NCBI RefSeq assembly: GCF_026340655.1
Contig: NZ_JAPEOZ010000001.1
Coordinates: 8,432,001-8,496,000 of the forward strand
From: Streptomyces sp. NBC_01275
GTDB lineage: Bacteria > Actinomycetota > Actinomycetes > Streptomycetales > Streptomycetaceae
Direction of reading: 5' to 3'
Length of the DNA stretch: 64,000 nt
Shown: in pieces, positions 11,053 to 20,037 of the stretch
Layout: the number at the start of each line of letters is the position of its first letter
Numbering within the stretch: position 1 is the stretch's first letter
Program-made: the position numbers and the translations under genes
Notes under the pieces: generated by a model
Seen by the model: the letters and a program-made list of their open reading frames with translations, nothing else
The model's database searches: none
Told to the model about the DNA's origin: nothing

Positions 11053-11811
11053 ATGCAGCTCGCCAACACCGCCGCCCTCGTCACCGGCGGTGCGTCCGGC
11101 CTCGGCGCGGCCACCGCGAAGGCCCTCGCGCAGCAGGGCGCCCAGGTCTTCGCCGTCGACCTCAAGGACGGCATCGACCGGGCGCCCGAGGCGCCGGGCG
11201 TGACCTATGTGCCCGCCGACGTCACCGACCCCGAGCAGGTGGGCGCCGCCGTCGCCGTCGCGGCCGGCGCGGGCGTGCCGCTGCGCACGGTCGTCAACTG
11301 CGCCGGCATCGGCCCGTCCATGCGGATCCTCGGCAAGAAGGGCGTCCACGACCTGGCCCTGTACGCCAAGGTGATCCAGATCAACCTGATCGGCACCTTC
11401 AACGTCCTCGCGCTCGCCTCGGAGGCCATCGCCGAGACCGAGCCCGACGGCAACGGCCAGCGGGGCGTCATCGTCAACACCGCCTCCATCGCCGCGTACG
11501 ACGGCCAGGTCGGCCAGGCCGCCTACGCGTCCTCCAAGGGCGGCGTCGTCGGCCTGACCCTGCCCGCCGCCCGCGACCTGGCGCAGTACGGCATCCGGGT
11601 GTGCACCATCGCCCCGGGCATCGTCGAGACGCCGATGCTGGCCACGGTCTCCGAGGAGTTCCGCGCCTCGCTCGCGGCCGGGGTGCCCTTCCCGCACCGC
11701 CTGGCCCAGCCCGAGGAGTACGCCAAGCTCGCCCTGGCGATCGTCGACCACGACTACCTCAACGGCGAGACCATCCGGATGGACGGCGCGCTGCGGATGG
11801 CCCCGCGCTGA
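11053..11811 (+). CDS. Short-chain dehydrogenase (3-hydroxyacyl-CoA dehydrogenase type 2-like)
   Basis: An SDR of about 252 residues. It has the cofactor loop LVTGGASGLGAATAKAL, an NAD-type acidic residue after the second strand (VFAVDL), NCAG, a catalytic Ser in VNTASIA and YASSK with the catalytic Tyr and Lys. The overall pattern, including SMRILGKKGVHDL, matches the HSD17B10-like 3-hydroxyacyl-CoA dehydrogenases. GTG 11047, ATG 11050 and ATG 11053 are adjacent possible starts; AAGGAG at 11042-11047 is best spaced for 11053. With the acyl-CoA dehydrogenase it forms two steps of a beta-oxidation-like route. Confidence 0.9.
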   Translation: MQLANTAALVTGGASGLGAATAKALAQQGAQVFAVDLKDGIDRAPEAPGVTYVPADVTDPEQVGAAVAVAAGAGVPLRTVVNCAGIGPSMRILGKKGVHDLALYAKVIQINLIGTFNVLALASEAIAETEPDGNGQRGVIVNTASIAAYDGQVGQAAYASSKGGVVGLTLPAARDLAQYGIRVCTIAPGIVETPMLATVSEEFRASLAAGVPFPHRLAQPEEYAKLALAIVDHDYLNGETIRMDGALRMAPR

Positions 11812-11846
11812 GCCGCCCCACGGTCGGGACCTGAGCCGCCCCCGGT

Positions 11847-12626
11847 TCAGGTCCTGACCAGCAGCTGGAAGTCGAACGCGTACCGGGACGCCCGGTAGAT
11901 GTGCGTCCCGTACTCGACCGGCCGCCCGGTGTCGTCGTACGCCGTGCGCTGCATGGTCAGCAGGGCCGCGCCCTCCTTCTCCGCGAGGACGGCGGCCTCC
12001 TCGGCGGTGGCGGAACGGGCGCCGATGGTCTGGCGCGCGCTGTGCAGGGTGATGCCGGTCGCGCGCATCATCCGGTACAGGCCGGTCGCCTCCAGCCGGT
12101 CGGTGTCGAGGTCCAGCAGGGCCGGCGGCAGATAGTTGCACAGGTACGCCACCGGCTGCCCGTGGGTGGAGCGCAGCCGCTCCAGGAGCGTGACCTCGGT
12201 GCCCTCCGCGATGCCCAGGGCGGCGGCGACGTCCGCGGTCGCGGGGACGCGCTCGTTGCGTACGACGTGCGTGGTGGGCCCCTGTCCGGCGGCCTCCAGG
12301 TCGTCGTAGAGGCTGCTGAGCTCCAGGGGGCGCTTGACCTGGCTGTGCACGACCTGCGTGCCGACGCCGCGGCGGCGCACCAGCAGGCCCTTGTCGACCA
12401 GGGACTGGATCGCCTGGCGGACCGTGGGGCGGGACAGGCCGAGGCGGGTCGACAGGTCGATCTCGTTGCCCAGGAGGTTGCCGGGGGCCAGCGCTCCGTG
12501 CTCGATCGCGGCCTCGAGCTGCTGGGCGAGCTGGTAGTACAGCGGCACCGGGCTGGTGCGGTCCAGCGCGAAGTGCAGCGCGTCGAGCGCGGAGCCGGAC
12601 ACGGCACGGGAACCGGTCTTCGCCAT
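11847..12626 (-). CDS. GntR-family regulator (HutC subfamily)
   Basis: A regulator of about 259 residues. The N-terminal winged helix has PLYYQLAQQLEAAIEHG, then RLGLSRPTVRQAIQSLVDKG and RRRGVGTQV, the GntR signature. The C-terminal UTRA (chorismate-lyase-like) ligand domain begins near residue 95 and ends YRASRYAFDFQLLVRT. The ATG at 12626 follows AGGAGG. The gene is divergent from the sugar-type ABC operon, and the gap contains a long inverted repeat with a -35 hexamer in each arm, so it very likely controls both directions. The inducer is probably a sugar or its phosphate. Confidence 0.9.
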   Translation of the reverse strand: MAKTGSRAVSGSALDALHFALDRTSPVPLYYQLAQQLEAAIEHGALAPGNLLGNEIDLSTRLGLSRPTVRQAIQSLVDKGLLVRRRGVGTQVVHSQVKRPLELSSLYDDLEAAGQGPTTHVVRNERVPATADVAAALGIAEGTEVTLLERLRSTHGQPVAYLCNYLPPALLDLDTDRLEATGLYRMMRATGITLHSARQTIGARSATAEEAAVLAEKEGAALLTMQRTAYDDTGRPVEYGTHIYRASRYAFDFQLLVRT

Positions 12627-12780
12627 CGGGGCGCCTCCTGGGGTCGGTGGGGGGTGGCGATCGGCCCCGGAACGCACCATCATGATCGGATGCGCGGACC
12701 CGGCTGACTTGGCCCTACGCGACGCTCCTCACGATGGTCGGGGTCTGGCGTCTCCCAGGTGTAGGCCCTGAAGGCCGACA

Positions 12781-12846
12781 CTGTCAATGCTTTGTTCTTA
12801 CATTCTGACCTGCTCGTGAAATGATGTCTTAACAAAGTATTGACAG
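12781..12846. promoter_or_regulatory. Divergent promoters inside a long inverted repeat
   Basis: The gap between the GntR gene and the ABC operon is about 400 bases. It holds a 16-bp inverted repeat with one mismatch: left arm 12781-12796, right arm 12831-12846, spacer 34 bases. Each arm contains TTGACA facing outward. On the plus strand TTGACA (12840-12845) is followed after 18 bases by TTGGAT. On the minus strand TTGACA (12787-12782) is followed after 18 bases by TACACC. The arms are best read as two GntR operators covering both -35 elements. Nothing else was seen between 12847 and 13026 apart from the leader. Confidence 0.7.
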
Positions 12847-13026
12847 CGGATGCGCCAGGGGAGTTGGATCCCGTCCCAGCAGCGCAGAAGCCGAGTCCGC
12901 GGGAAACTGAATCAGCCGCGGACTCGGCGTATGGCCCGGAACCGAGCAGTGCCGGGTCCCGGATCCTCGCGATCGCCCTCCCCCTTCCCCGTCGTTTCCC
13001 CATTCGCACAGTGAGGTGCAGGAAAG

Positions 13027-14046
13027 ATGGACAGCTCTTCTCCCGCCCGCTCCCGCAGAATCGTCCCCGCAGTGGCCATGGCCGCTGCGGTGGCCCTGAC
13101 CCTCGCGGGCTGCTCCAGCAGCTCGGGCGGCAAGAAGTCCGAGGAGAGCGCGGACGGCGCCTCCGCGGGCAAGGCGAGCACACCGCAGATGACGGTGGCC
13201 CTCGTGACCCACCAGTCGCCCGGCGACACCTTCTGGGACATCGTCCGCAAGGGCGCCGAGGCGGCCGCCGCCAAGGACAACGTCAAGCTGATCTACTCCG
13301 CCGACCCGAACGCCGGCAACCAGGCCAACCTGGTGCAGAACGCGATCGACCAGAAGGTCGACGGCATCGCCGTCACCCTCGCCAAGCCGGACGCGCTGAA
13401 GGACGTCATCAGCAAGGCGTCGACCGCGAAGATCCCCGTGGTCGGCCTCAACTCCGGTGTGAGCGAATGGCAGAAGCTCGGCCTGATGGAGTTCTTCGGC
13501 CAGGACGAGACCGTGGCCGGCGAGGCGCTCGGCAAGCGGCTCAACGAAGCCGGCGCCAAGAAGGCCGTCTGTGTCATCCAGGAGCAGGGCAACATCGGCC
13601 TCACCCAGCGCTGTGACGGGGTGAAGAAGACGTTCACGGGCACCACCGAGGTCCTGAACGTCAACGGCACCGACATGCCGTCCGTGAAGTCGACGATCAC
13701 CGCCAAGCTCACTCAGGACAAGGCGATCGACTACGTCGTCACCCTGGGCGCCCCGTTCGCGCTCACCGCCACGCAGTCCGTGACCGACGCGGGCAGCAAG
13801 GCCAAGATCGCCACCTTCGACCTCAACAAGGACCTGACCGGCGCCATCAGCAAGGGCACCATCGAGTTCGCCGTGGACCAGCAGCCCTGGCTCCAGGGCT
13901 ACCTGGCGATCGACTCCCTGTGGCTCTACAAGACCAACGGCAACTACATGGGCGGCGGTGAGCAGCCGGTGCTGACCGGGCCCGCCTTCGTCGACAAGTC
14001 CAACGTCGCCGCGGTGGCCGCCTTCGCCGCGAAGGGCACCAGGTGA
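13027..14046 (+). CDS. Sugar ABC transporter substrate-binding lipoprotein
   Basis: The 339-residue lipoprotein has a signal peptide ending LTLAGC, with Cys29 as the lipidation site. The body has the periplasmic-binding-protein type I fold of the ribose/inositol family (MTVALVTHQSPGDTFWDIVRKGAEAA, then AKPDALKDVISKAS and IPVVGLNSG). It would capture the sugar outside the membrane for the permease and ATPase encoded next. A Gly/Ser/Lys-rich linker follows the lipid anchor. The stop overlaps the permease start. The product is one of two such systems in this window. Confidence 0.92.
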   Translation: MDSSSPARSRRIVPAVAMAAAVALTLAGCSSSSGGKKSEESADGASAGKASTPQMTVALVTHQSPGDTFWDIVRKGAEAAAAKDNVKLIYSADPNAGNQANLVQNAIDQKVDGIAVTLAKPDALKDVISKASTAKIPVVGLNSGVSEWQKLGLMEFFGQDETVAGEALGKRLNEAGAKKAVCVIQEQGNIGLTQRCDGVKKTFTGTTEVLNVNGTDMPSVKSTITAKLTQDKAIDYVVTLGAPFALTATQSVTDAGSKAKIATFDLNKDLTGAISKGTIEFAVDQQPWLQGYLAIDSLWLYKTNGNYMGGGEQPVLTGPAFVDKSNVAAVAAFAAKGTR

Positions 14047-15122
14047 TGAGCATGACCCATCATGCCGAGCCGGCGGTGACCTCACCGCCGGCCCCCGGCC
14101 CGAAGGAGTCCGACGGCCGGACCGCTCGACGTTCCCTGGCCCTGCGGTTGCTGGGCCGTCCCGAGGTGGGCGTCTTCCTCGGCGCGGCCGCGGTGTACGT
14201 GTTCTTCCTGATCACGGCGCCGCCGGTGCGCGACGGCAGCTCGATGGCCAACATCCTGTACCAGTCGTCGACCATCGGGATCATGGCGCTGCCCGTGGCC
14301 CTGCTGATGATCGGCGGCGAGTTCGACCTGTCGGCCGGCGTCGCCGTCATCACCTCGGCGCTCACCGCGAGCATGCTCAGCTACCAACTGACCATGAACG
14401 TCTGGGTCGGCGTGATCGTCGCGCTGCTGGTGTCGCTGGGGATCGGCTTCCTCAACGGCTGGCTGGTGGTCAGGACCGGACTGCCCAGCTTCCTGATCAC
14501 CCTGGGCAGCTTCCTGATCCTGCAGGGCGTGAACCTGGCGGTGACCAAGCTGGTCACCGAGAACGTGGCCACCGACGACATCAGCACCATGGACGGCTTC
14601 GACCAGGCCAAGAAGGTCTTCGCGTCGTCCTTCGACGTCGGCGGCGTCCAGGTGAAGATCACCATCGTGTACTGGCTGGTCTTCGCGGCCATCGCCACCT
14701 GGGTGCTGCTGCGCACGAAGTACGGCAACTGGATCTTCGCGGTGGGCGGCAACAAGGAGTCGGCGCGGGCCGTCGGCGTGCCGGTGGCGTTCACGAAGAT
14801 CACCCTGTTCATGCTGGTCGGCTTCGGCGCCTGGTTCGTCGGGATGCACCAGCTGTTCACGTTCAACACCGTGCAGTCCGGCGAGGGCGTCGGCCAGGAG
14901 CTGATCTACATCTCGGCCGCGGTGATCGGCGGCTGTCTGCTGACCGGCGGCGCCGGCTCCGCGATCGGCCCGGTCTTCGGCGCGTTCATGTTCGGCATGG
15001 TCCAGCAGGGCATCGTCTACGCCGGCTGGAACCCCGACTGGTTCAAGGCCTTCCTCGGCGTCATGCTGCTGGGCGCCGTCATGATCAATCTGTGGGTCCA
15101 GCGCACGGCGACCCGGAGGTGA
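14046..15122 (+). CDS. Sugar ABC transporter permease
   Basis: A 358-residue integral membrane protein of the RbsC/BPD_transp_2 family. It shows the conserved [20 protein letters not shown] segment (normally GGIDLSVG) and [19 protein letters not shown] in the middle. The EAA-like cytoplasmic loop is [15 protein letters not shown]. About ten hydrophobic helices are predicted. The ATG at 14046 overlaps the previous TGA; an ATG at 14052 is an alternative. It pairs with the lipoprotein before it and the ATPase after it. Confidence 0.92.
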   Translation: MSMTHHAEPAVTSPPAPGPKESDGRTARRSLALRLLGRPEVGVFLGAAAVYVFFLITAPPVRDGSSMANILYQSSTIGIMALPVALLMIGGEFDLSAGVAVITSALTASMLSYQLTMNVWVGVIVALLVSLGIGFLNGWLVVRTGLPSFLITLGSFLILQGVNLAVTKLVTENVATDDISTMDGFDQAKKVFASSFDVGGVQVKITIVYWLVFAAIATWVLLRTKYGNWIFAVGGNKESARAVGVPVAFTKITLFMLVGFGAWFVGMHQLFTFNTVQSGEGVGQELIYISAAVIGGCLLTGGAGSAIGPVFGAFMFGMVQQGIVYAGWNPDWFKAFLGVMLLGAVMINLWVQRTATRR

Positions 15123-15129
15123 GACCCGC

Positions 15130-16056
15130 ATGACCACTGACCACACCGACAACACGGCCGGCACGCACGGCGCGATCCTGACGGACACCGTCGCCGAGGA
15201 CGGCGACCGTCCCCTCGTCGCACTGCGCAACGCGGGCAAGTCCTACGGCAACATCCGTGCCCTGCACGGCGTCGACCTCGAGGTCCACCCCGGCAAGGTC
15301 ACCTGCGTCCTGGGCGACAACGGCGCCGGCAAGTCCACCCTCATCAAGATCGTCTCCGGACTCCACCAGCACACCGAGGGCGAGTTCCTCGTCGACGGCG
15401 AACCCGTCCGCCTGACCACCCCCCGTCAGGCCCTCGACAAGGGCATCGCCACCGTCTACCAGGACCTGGCGACCGTCCCCCTGATGCCGGTGTGGCGGAA
15501 CTTCTTCCTCGGCTCCGAGATGACCAAGGGCCCCTGGCCCCTGCGCCGTCTCGACATCGAGAAGATGAAGAAGACCGCCGACCAGGAACTGCGCAACATG
15601 GGCATCGTCCTCGACGACCTCGAACAGCCCATCGGCACCCTCTCCGGCGGCCAGCGCCAGTGCGTGGCCATCGCCCGCGCCGTCTACTTCGGCGCCCGCG
15701 TCCTCATCCTCGACGAGCCCACCGCCGCCCTCGGCGTCAAGCAGTCCGGCGTGGTCCTGAAGTACATCGCCGCCGCCCGCGACCGCGGCCTCGGCGTCAT
15801 CTTCATCACCCACAACCCCCACCACGCCTACATGGTCGGCGACCACTTCAGCGTCCTGCGCCTGGGAACCCTCGAACTCACCGCCTCCCGCGACCAGGTC
15901 AGCCTCGAAGAGCTCACCAACCACATGGCCGGCGGAGCCGAACTCGCCGCCCTCAAGCACGAACTGGCACAGGTACGGGGCGTCGACGTCGAAGAGCTCC
16001 CCGAGGAGAAGGACCTCACCGCTCCCGTGGCGAGCTCGGGGGAGGGGACGGCCTGA
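15130..16056 (+). CDS. Sugar ABC transporter ATP-binding protein (single NBD)
   Basis: A 308-residue nucleotide-binding subunit. It has Walker [10 protein letters not shown], signature [15 protein letters not shown], Walker [12 protein letters not shown] and switch His in VIFITHN. Unlike RbsA, which carries two NBDs, it has only one domain, as in FrcA-type systems, so it probably acts as a homodimer. The C-terminal 50 residues are acidic. It is 7 bases after the permease and 1 base before the isomerase, so all four genes form one operon. Confidence 0.93.
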   Translation: MTTDHTDNTAGTHGAILTDTVAEDGDRPLVALRNAGKSYGNIRALHGVDLEVHPGKVTCVLGDNGAGKSTLIKIVSGLHQHTEGEFLVDGEPVRLTTPRQALDKGIATVYQDLATVPLMPVWRNFFLGSEMTKGPWPLRRLDIEKMKKTADQELRNMGIVLDDLEQPIGTLSGGQRQCVAIARAVYFGARVLILDEPTAALGVKQSGVVLKYIAAARDRGLGVIFITHNPHHAYMVGDHFSVLRLGTLELTASRDQVSLEELTNHMAGGAELAALKHELAQVRGVDVEELPEEKDLTAPVASSGEGTA

Positions 16057-16057
16057 C

Positions 16058-16990
16058 ATGTCCGGCGCACTCGGCTCTCCCGCCCCCGGCTCTCCCCTGC
16101 TCGACCGCATCCGCGTCGGCTCCGCTCCCGACTCCTGGGGCGTGTGGTTCGCCGACGATCCCCGACAGGTGCCCTGGGAACGCTTCCTGGACGAGGTCGC
16201 CGAGGCGGGCTACTCCTGGATCGAGCTGGGACCGTACGGCTACCTGCCGACCGACCCGGTCCGGCTCACCGACGAGGTGGACCGGCGCGGTCTGAAGGTG
16301 TCCGCGGGCACGGTCTTCACCGGCCTGCACCACGGCCCCTCGGTCTGGGAGTCCACCTGGGCGCACGTGAGCCAAGTGGCCGCGCTCACCCAGGCGATGG
16401 GCGCCCGGCACCTGGTGGTGATCCCGTCCTTCTGGCGCGACGACAAGACCGCGGAGATCCTGGAGCCGCCGGAGCTGACCGGCGAGCAGTGGGCGCATCT
16501 CACCAAGGGCATGGAGCGGCTCGGGCACGAGGTGAAGGAGACGTACGGCCTGGATCTCGTGGTCCATCCGCACGCCGACACCCACATCGACACCGAGGCC
16601 CATGTCGAACGGTTCCTGGACTCCACCGACGCCGAACTGGTCAACCTCTGCCTGGACACGGGGCATTACGCCTACTGCGGCGGCGACAGCGTCCAGCTGA
16701 TCGAGACCTACGGCGAACGCATCGGCTATCTTCACCTCAAGCAGGTCGATCCGGAGATCCTCGCCGCCGTGGTCGCCGACGAGGTGCCGTTCGGGCCGGC
16801 GGTCCAGCGCGGGGTGATGTGCGAACCGCCGTCCGGCGTACCGGAGTTGGAGCCGGTCCTGGTCGCGGCGCAGCGGCTCGGCGTCGAGTTGTTCGCGATC
16901 GTCGAGCAGGACATGTACCCGTGCGAGCCCGACGCGCCGCTGCCCATCGCGGTGCGGACCCGCAAGTTCCTGCGGTCCTGCGGGGCTTGA
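16058..16990 (+). CDS. Sugar phosphate isomerase/epimerase (IolE-like TIM barrel)
   Basis: A 310-residue xylose-isomerase-like TIM barrel (AP endonuclease 2 fold). It opens VGSAPDSWGVWF, the opening seen in the inosose dehydratase (IolE) group. Metal-binding positions are suggested by WIELGPYGY, LVVHPHADTHI, LCLDTGHYAYCGG and FAIVEQDMYPC. In this group a divalent metal supports isomerisation or dehydration of a keto sugar or cyclitol. It is the last gene of the ABC operon, so it most likely acts on the imported sugar. Inositol is a reasonable guess but no other iol gene sits with it. Confidence 0.8.
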   Translation: MSGALGSPAPGSPLLDRIRVGSAPDSWGVWFADDPRQVPWERFLDEVAEAGYSWIELGPYGYLPTDPVRLTDEVDRRGLKVSAGTVFTGLHHGPSVWESTWAHVSQVAALTQAMGARHLVVIPSFWRDDKTAEILEPPELTGEQWAHLTKGMERLGHEVKETYGLDLVVHPHADTHIDTEAHVERFLDSTDAELVNLCLDTGHYAYCGGDSVQLIETYGERIGYLHLKQVDPEILAAVVADEVPFGPAVQRGVMCEPPSGVPELEPVLVAAQRLGVELFAIVEQDMYPCEPDAPLPIAVRTRKFLRSCGA

Positions 16991-17104
16991 GGGACGAGAG
17001 GGACAGAGGGGCAGAGGGACGGCGAGAGCGGGACGCGAGCGGTACACGGAAGTACACGGAGACGTGAGCCGTACGTGGAGTGCGAGCGGTACGCGAGTGC
17101 GTCG

Positions 17105-17136
17105 GACGCCCCGGTCCCTGGGACCGGGGCGTCTTT
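17105..17136 (+). terminator. Intrinsic terminator of the sugar ABC operon
   Basis: A perfect 13-bp GC-rich stem (17105-17117 with 17121-17133) has a CTG loop and is followed by TTT. It lies 115 bases after the isomerase stop. The rest of the 350-base gap to 17343 holds GA-rich low-complexity sequence and no gene that I can support. Confidence 0.85.
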
Positions 17137-17343
17137 GTAGGCAGAAGGCCCGGTGGCCCGGTGGCTCAGAGGCGATGAGGCACAGAGGCACAGAGGCCCG
17201 GAGGTCCGCCGGCCGGGCGTGTCGGCGTCGACAGGCGGGCGTGTGCGGGCGCTCCTAAGCTGGAGACTGATGGGCCGCACGCGGCCCGTGCCCCTGGTGC
17301 GGCTGTGGCCTGCGGCGCAACCTCCTCATGCGGGAGCAAGCCC

Positions 17344-18612
17344 ATGACACACCCGTACATCCGACTGAGCAGAGGGGCCGTCGCCGCCGCCGCGGTCGGC
17401 GCGCTGGTGGTGCCGGCCACGGGCGGGGCCGCTCTGGCGCTGCCGTCCTCGTCCGCCGCGACGGTCTCGGCCGTCGCCGCCACCGATCCGCCCTCGCCCT
17501 CCGCGTCCTCCTCGGGCGACGGCGTCCGTGAACTCACCCCCGCCGTGCAGCAGCAGGTCGACGACGCCGTGCAACGGGTCATGGAGCAGGCGAACGTCCC
17601 GGGCGTCGCCGTCGGCATCTGGACGCCGGACAAGGGTCAGTACGTGAAGGCCTTCGGCGTCGCCGACAAGGAGACCGGCAGGGAGATGACGCCGGACCTG
17701 TACATGCGGATCGGCAGCGAGACCAAGACGTTCACCGTCACGGCGCTGCTGGAACTCGTCGACCAGGGGAAGATCGGCCTCGACGACACCATAGGCACGT
17801 ACATCGACGGCGTGCCGAACGGCGACGAGATCACCCTGCGTCAGCTGGCCGGCATGCGCAGCGGGCTGTTCAACTACTCGGCGGACGAGGACTTCTTCAA
17901 GGCGCTGACCTCCGACCCGACGCGGCCCTTCACCCCGCAGCAGCTGCTCGACTACTCCTTCAAGCACCCGGTGCTGTTCCCGCCCGGCAAGGAGTTCTAC
18001 TACTGCAACACCAACCTGATCCTGCTCGGCCTGGTCGTCGAGAAGATCAGCGGTCAGCCGCTCGGGAAGTACATCCAGCAGCACATCCTCGACCGGGCCG
18101 GCATGGAGCACACCCTCTTCCCGACCGGCGCGGAGTTCCCCGAGCCGCACTCCCAGGGCTACACGAACCAGACCGCCACCGGGAAGGTCGAGGACTCGGC
18201 CGACTGGAACCCCTCCTGGGGCTGGGCGGCCGGCGCGATGATCTCGCGGCTGCAGGACCTGCGGATCTGGGCGCGCACGGTGGCCACGGGCGTCCTGCCC
18301 GACGGTGACACCCTGATCAGCCCCGACACCCAGAAGCAGCGGCTGATCACACCGCCGACCACGATCCCGGGCGCCGGATACGGTCTGGGCATCTTCAACG
18401 TGCAGGGCTGGATCGGCCACAACGGCTCCCTGCCGGGCTACGAGTCCCTGACGATCTATCTGCCGTCGGCGCGGGCGACCCTCGTCGTCGTGCTGAACAC
18501 CGACATCGACTACAAGAACCAGGAACCGAGCACCGTGTTCGGCGACGCGATCACGAAGATCATCTCCCCGGACCACGTCTTCAACCTGCCGGCGGAACCG
18601 ACGGCGCGGTGA
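17344..18612 (+). CDS. Secreted beta-lactamase-family serine hydrolase (DD-carboxypeptidase-like)
   Basis: The 422-residue protein has a signal peptide ending near GGAALALPSSSA, so it is exported. The penicillin-binding fold carries the SxxK motif as SETK (Ser125, Lys128). The second motif is YCN at 220-222 in place of the usual Y-[SA]-N, and HNG near residue 359 fills the KTG/HxG position. Such enzymes include D-alanyl-D-alanine carboxypeptidases, esterases and amidases; the substrate is not clear. The start at 17344 follows GGGAG. It is monocistronic or paired with the small gene after it. Confidence 0.88.
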   Translation: MTHPYIRLSRGAVAAAAVGALVVPATGGAALALPSSSAATVSAVAATDPPSPSASSSGDGVRELTPAVQQQVDDAVQRVMEQANVPGVAVGIWTPDKGQYVKAFGVADKETGREMTPDLYMRIGSETKTFTVTALLELVDQGKIGLDDTIGTYIDGVPNGDEITLRQLAGMRSGLFNYSADEDFFKALTSDPTRPFTPQQLLDYSFKHPVLFPPGKEFYYCNTNLILLGLVVEKISGQPLGKYIQQHILDRAGMEHTLFPTGAEFPEPHSQGYTNQTATGKVEDSADWNPSWGWAAGAMISRLQDLRIWARTVATGVLPDGDTLISPDTQKQRLITPPTTIPGAGYGLGIFNVQGWIGHNGSLPGYESLTIYLPSARATLVVVLNTDIDYKNQEPSTVFGDAITKIISPDHVFNLPAEPTAR

Positions 18613-18677
18613 GAACGTTCAGACAGGTGCAGGGACTGCAGGGACTGCAAGGTGTGCAGGGGTGGACGGGAGGCTCG

Positions 18678-18863
18678 ATGCAGGACGAGAAGCAGCCGGA
18701 CGCGACGTCGGACGGCTCCGAGGCGCTGCGCAAGGCCCGGTTCGGTGCGCTGCCGGAGCGGATTCTTCTGGAGGACATGGTGGAGGAGCAGCCTCCCCAG
18801 CCGAGGGACCCCTCGCGGGACGCCTTCGACCCCGACGAGGTGTCGGTCCGCAACGCCCTCTGA
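18678..18863 (+). CDS. Small acidic protein of unknown function
   Basis: A 61-residue product, MQDEKQPDAT..., with a strong GGGAGG five bases before the ATG. It contains ALRKARFGALPERILLEDMV and ends FDPDEVSVRNAL. It is highly charged, has no membrane segment, and the family is not recognised. An in-frame longer version from 18609 would translate a 9-bp repeat (TGCAGGGAC-like, about 18627-18662) and is less likely. Confidence 0.6.
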   Translation: MQDEKQPDATSDGSEALRKARFGALPERILLEDMVEEQPPQPRDPSRDAFDPDEVSVRNAL

Positions 18864-18919
18864 GCCGCAGAACGGCAAGGCAGAACGACAGGGCAGAACA
18901 GCAGGGCAGAACGCGAGAA

Positions 18920-18946
18920 GGGGCGGTGGCGCATCGCCACCGCCCC
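18920..18946. terminator. Bidirectional hairpin terminator
   Basis: A 12-bp perfect stem (GGGGCGGTGGCG, 18920-18931, with 18935-18946) has a CAT loop. It lies between the plus-strand small gene and the minus-strand dehydrogenase operon, so it can stop both. There is no T-run, as is common in Streptomyces. Confidence 0.75.
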
Positions 18947-18977
18947 CTCCTGCCAGGCCTCTTGGGCCTTCTGGGCC

Positions 18978-19985
18978 TCAGGAAGACGCCCGCACCTCCG
19001 CGATCGTCACCGGCCGGTGCTCGTGCAGCGACAGCGTGCACGCCTCCGCGATCCAGCCCGCCTCCAGGGCGTCCTCGATCGTGCAGGGCGACGGGCGGGC
19101 GCCGGACACGACCTCGGTGAACGCGGTGAGCTCGGCGCGGTAGGCGGCCGTGAACCGGTCCATGAAGAAGTCGTGCGGGACGCCGGCGGGGAAGGTGACG
19201 CCGGGCTCCACCGAGCGCAGCGGCAGCTTGTCCTCCAGGCCCACGGCGATGGAGTCGGTGAAGCCGTGGATCTCCATGCGGACGTCGTAACCACGGGCGT
19301 TGTGGCGGGAGTTGGAGACCACCGCGATGGTGCCGTCGTCGAGGGTGAGGATCGCGCCGGTGGTGTCGGCGTCGCCCGCCTCCTTGATGAAGTCCGCGCC
19401 CCGGTTGCCGCCGACCGCGTACACCTCGGTGACCTCGCGGCCCGTCACCCAGCGGATGATGTCGAAGTCGTGCACGGAGCAGTCCCGGAAGATGCCCCCG
19501 GAGGCGGCGATGTACGCGGCCGGCGGCGGCGCCGGGTCCAGGGTGGTCGACCGTACGGTGTGCAGCTTGCCCAGCTCGCCGGAGTGCACGGCGGCGCGCG
19601 CGGCGACGAAGCCGGCGTCGAAGCGGCGGTTGTAGCCGATCTGGATGGGGACGGCGCTGCCCTGGACGGCCTTGAGGACCTCGACGCCCTCGCTCATGGT
19701 CTTGGCGACGGGCTTCTCGCAGAAGACGGGCACGCCCGCCTCGACCGCGGCCAGGATCAGCGCGGGGTGGGCGTCGGTCGCGGCCGCCACGACGATGCCG
19801 TCCACGCCGGCCGCCAGCACGGCCTCGGGGGAGTCGGCGACCTCGGCGCCGAACCGCTCGGCGGCGTTCTTGGCGGCCTCCGCGAACGGGTCGGCCACGA
19901 CGAGCGACTCGACGACGTCGAGTCCGGAGAGGGTCTCGGCGTGGAAGGCGCCGATGCGGCCGAGGCCGAGGATTCCGATGCGCAT
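18978..19985 (-). CDS. Gfo/Idh/MocA dehydrogenase (inositol 2-dehydrogenase-like)
   Basis: A 335-residue NAD(P)-dependent sugar/cyclitol dehydrogenase. The Rossmann fold opens MRIGILGLGRIGAFHAE. EKPVAK supplies the catalytic Lys at 91, and CSVHDFDIIRW supplies the conserved His/Asp. The whole length fits inositol 2-dehydrogenases and related hexose dehydrogenases, which oxidise C2 or C3 of a ring sugar. It is the last gene of a three-gene minus-strand set with an SDR and a PhyH-like dioxygenase. The LacI regulator divergent from the set is the likely controller. Confidence 0.88.
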   Translation of the reverse strand: MRIGILGLGRIGAFHAETLSGLDVVESLVVADPFAEAAKNAAERFGAEVADSPEAVLAAGVDGIVVAAATDAHPALILAAVEAGVPVFCEKPVAKTMSEGVEVLKAVQGSAVPIQIGYNRRFDAGFVAARAAVHSGELGKLHTVRSTTLDPAPPPAAYIAASGGIFRDCSVHDFDIIRWVTGREVTEVYAVGGNRGADFIKEAGDADTTGAILTLDDGTIAVVSNSRHNARGYDVRMEIHGFTDSIAVGLEDKLPLRSVEPGVTFPAGVPHDFFMDRFTAAYRAELTAFTEVVSGARPSPCTIEDALEAGWIAEACTLSLHEHRPVTIAEVRASS

Positions 19986-20037
19986 GGGGAAGGTGCTCCT
20001 TGGGGGTACGGGTGGCTTGCGAGGTCGGGCAGAGAGG

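Noticed and set aside
18609..18677. Longer start of the small acidic protein
   Set aside because: It would translate a 9-bp tandem repeat as QGLQGLQG, while the ATG at 18678 has a far better ribosome site.
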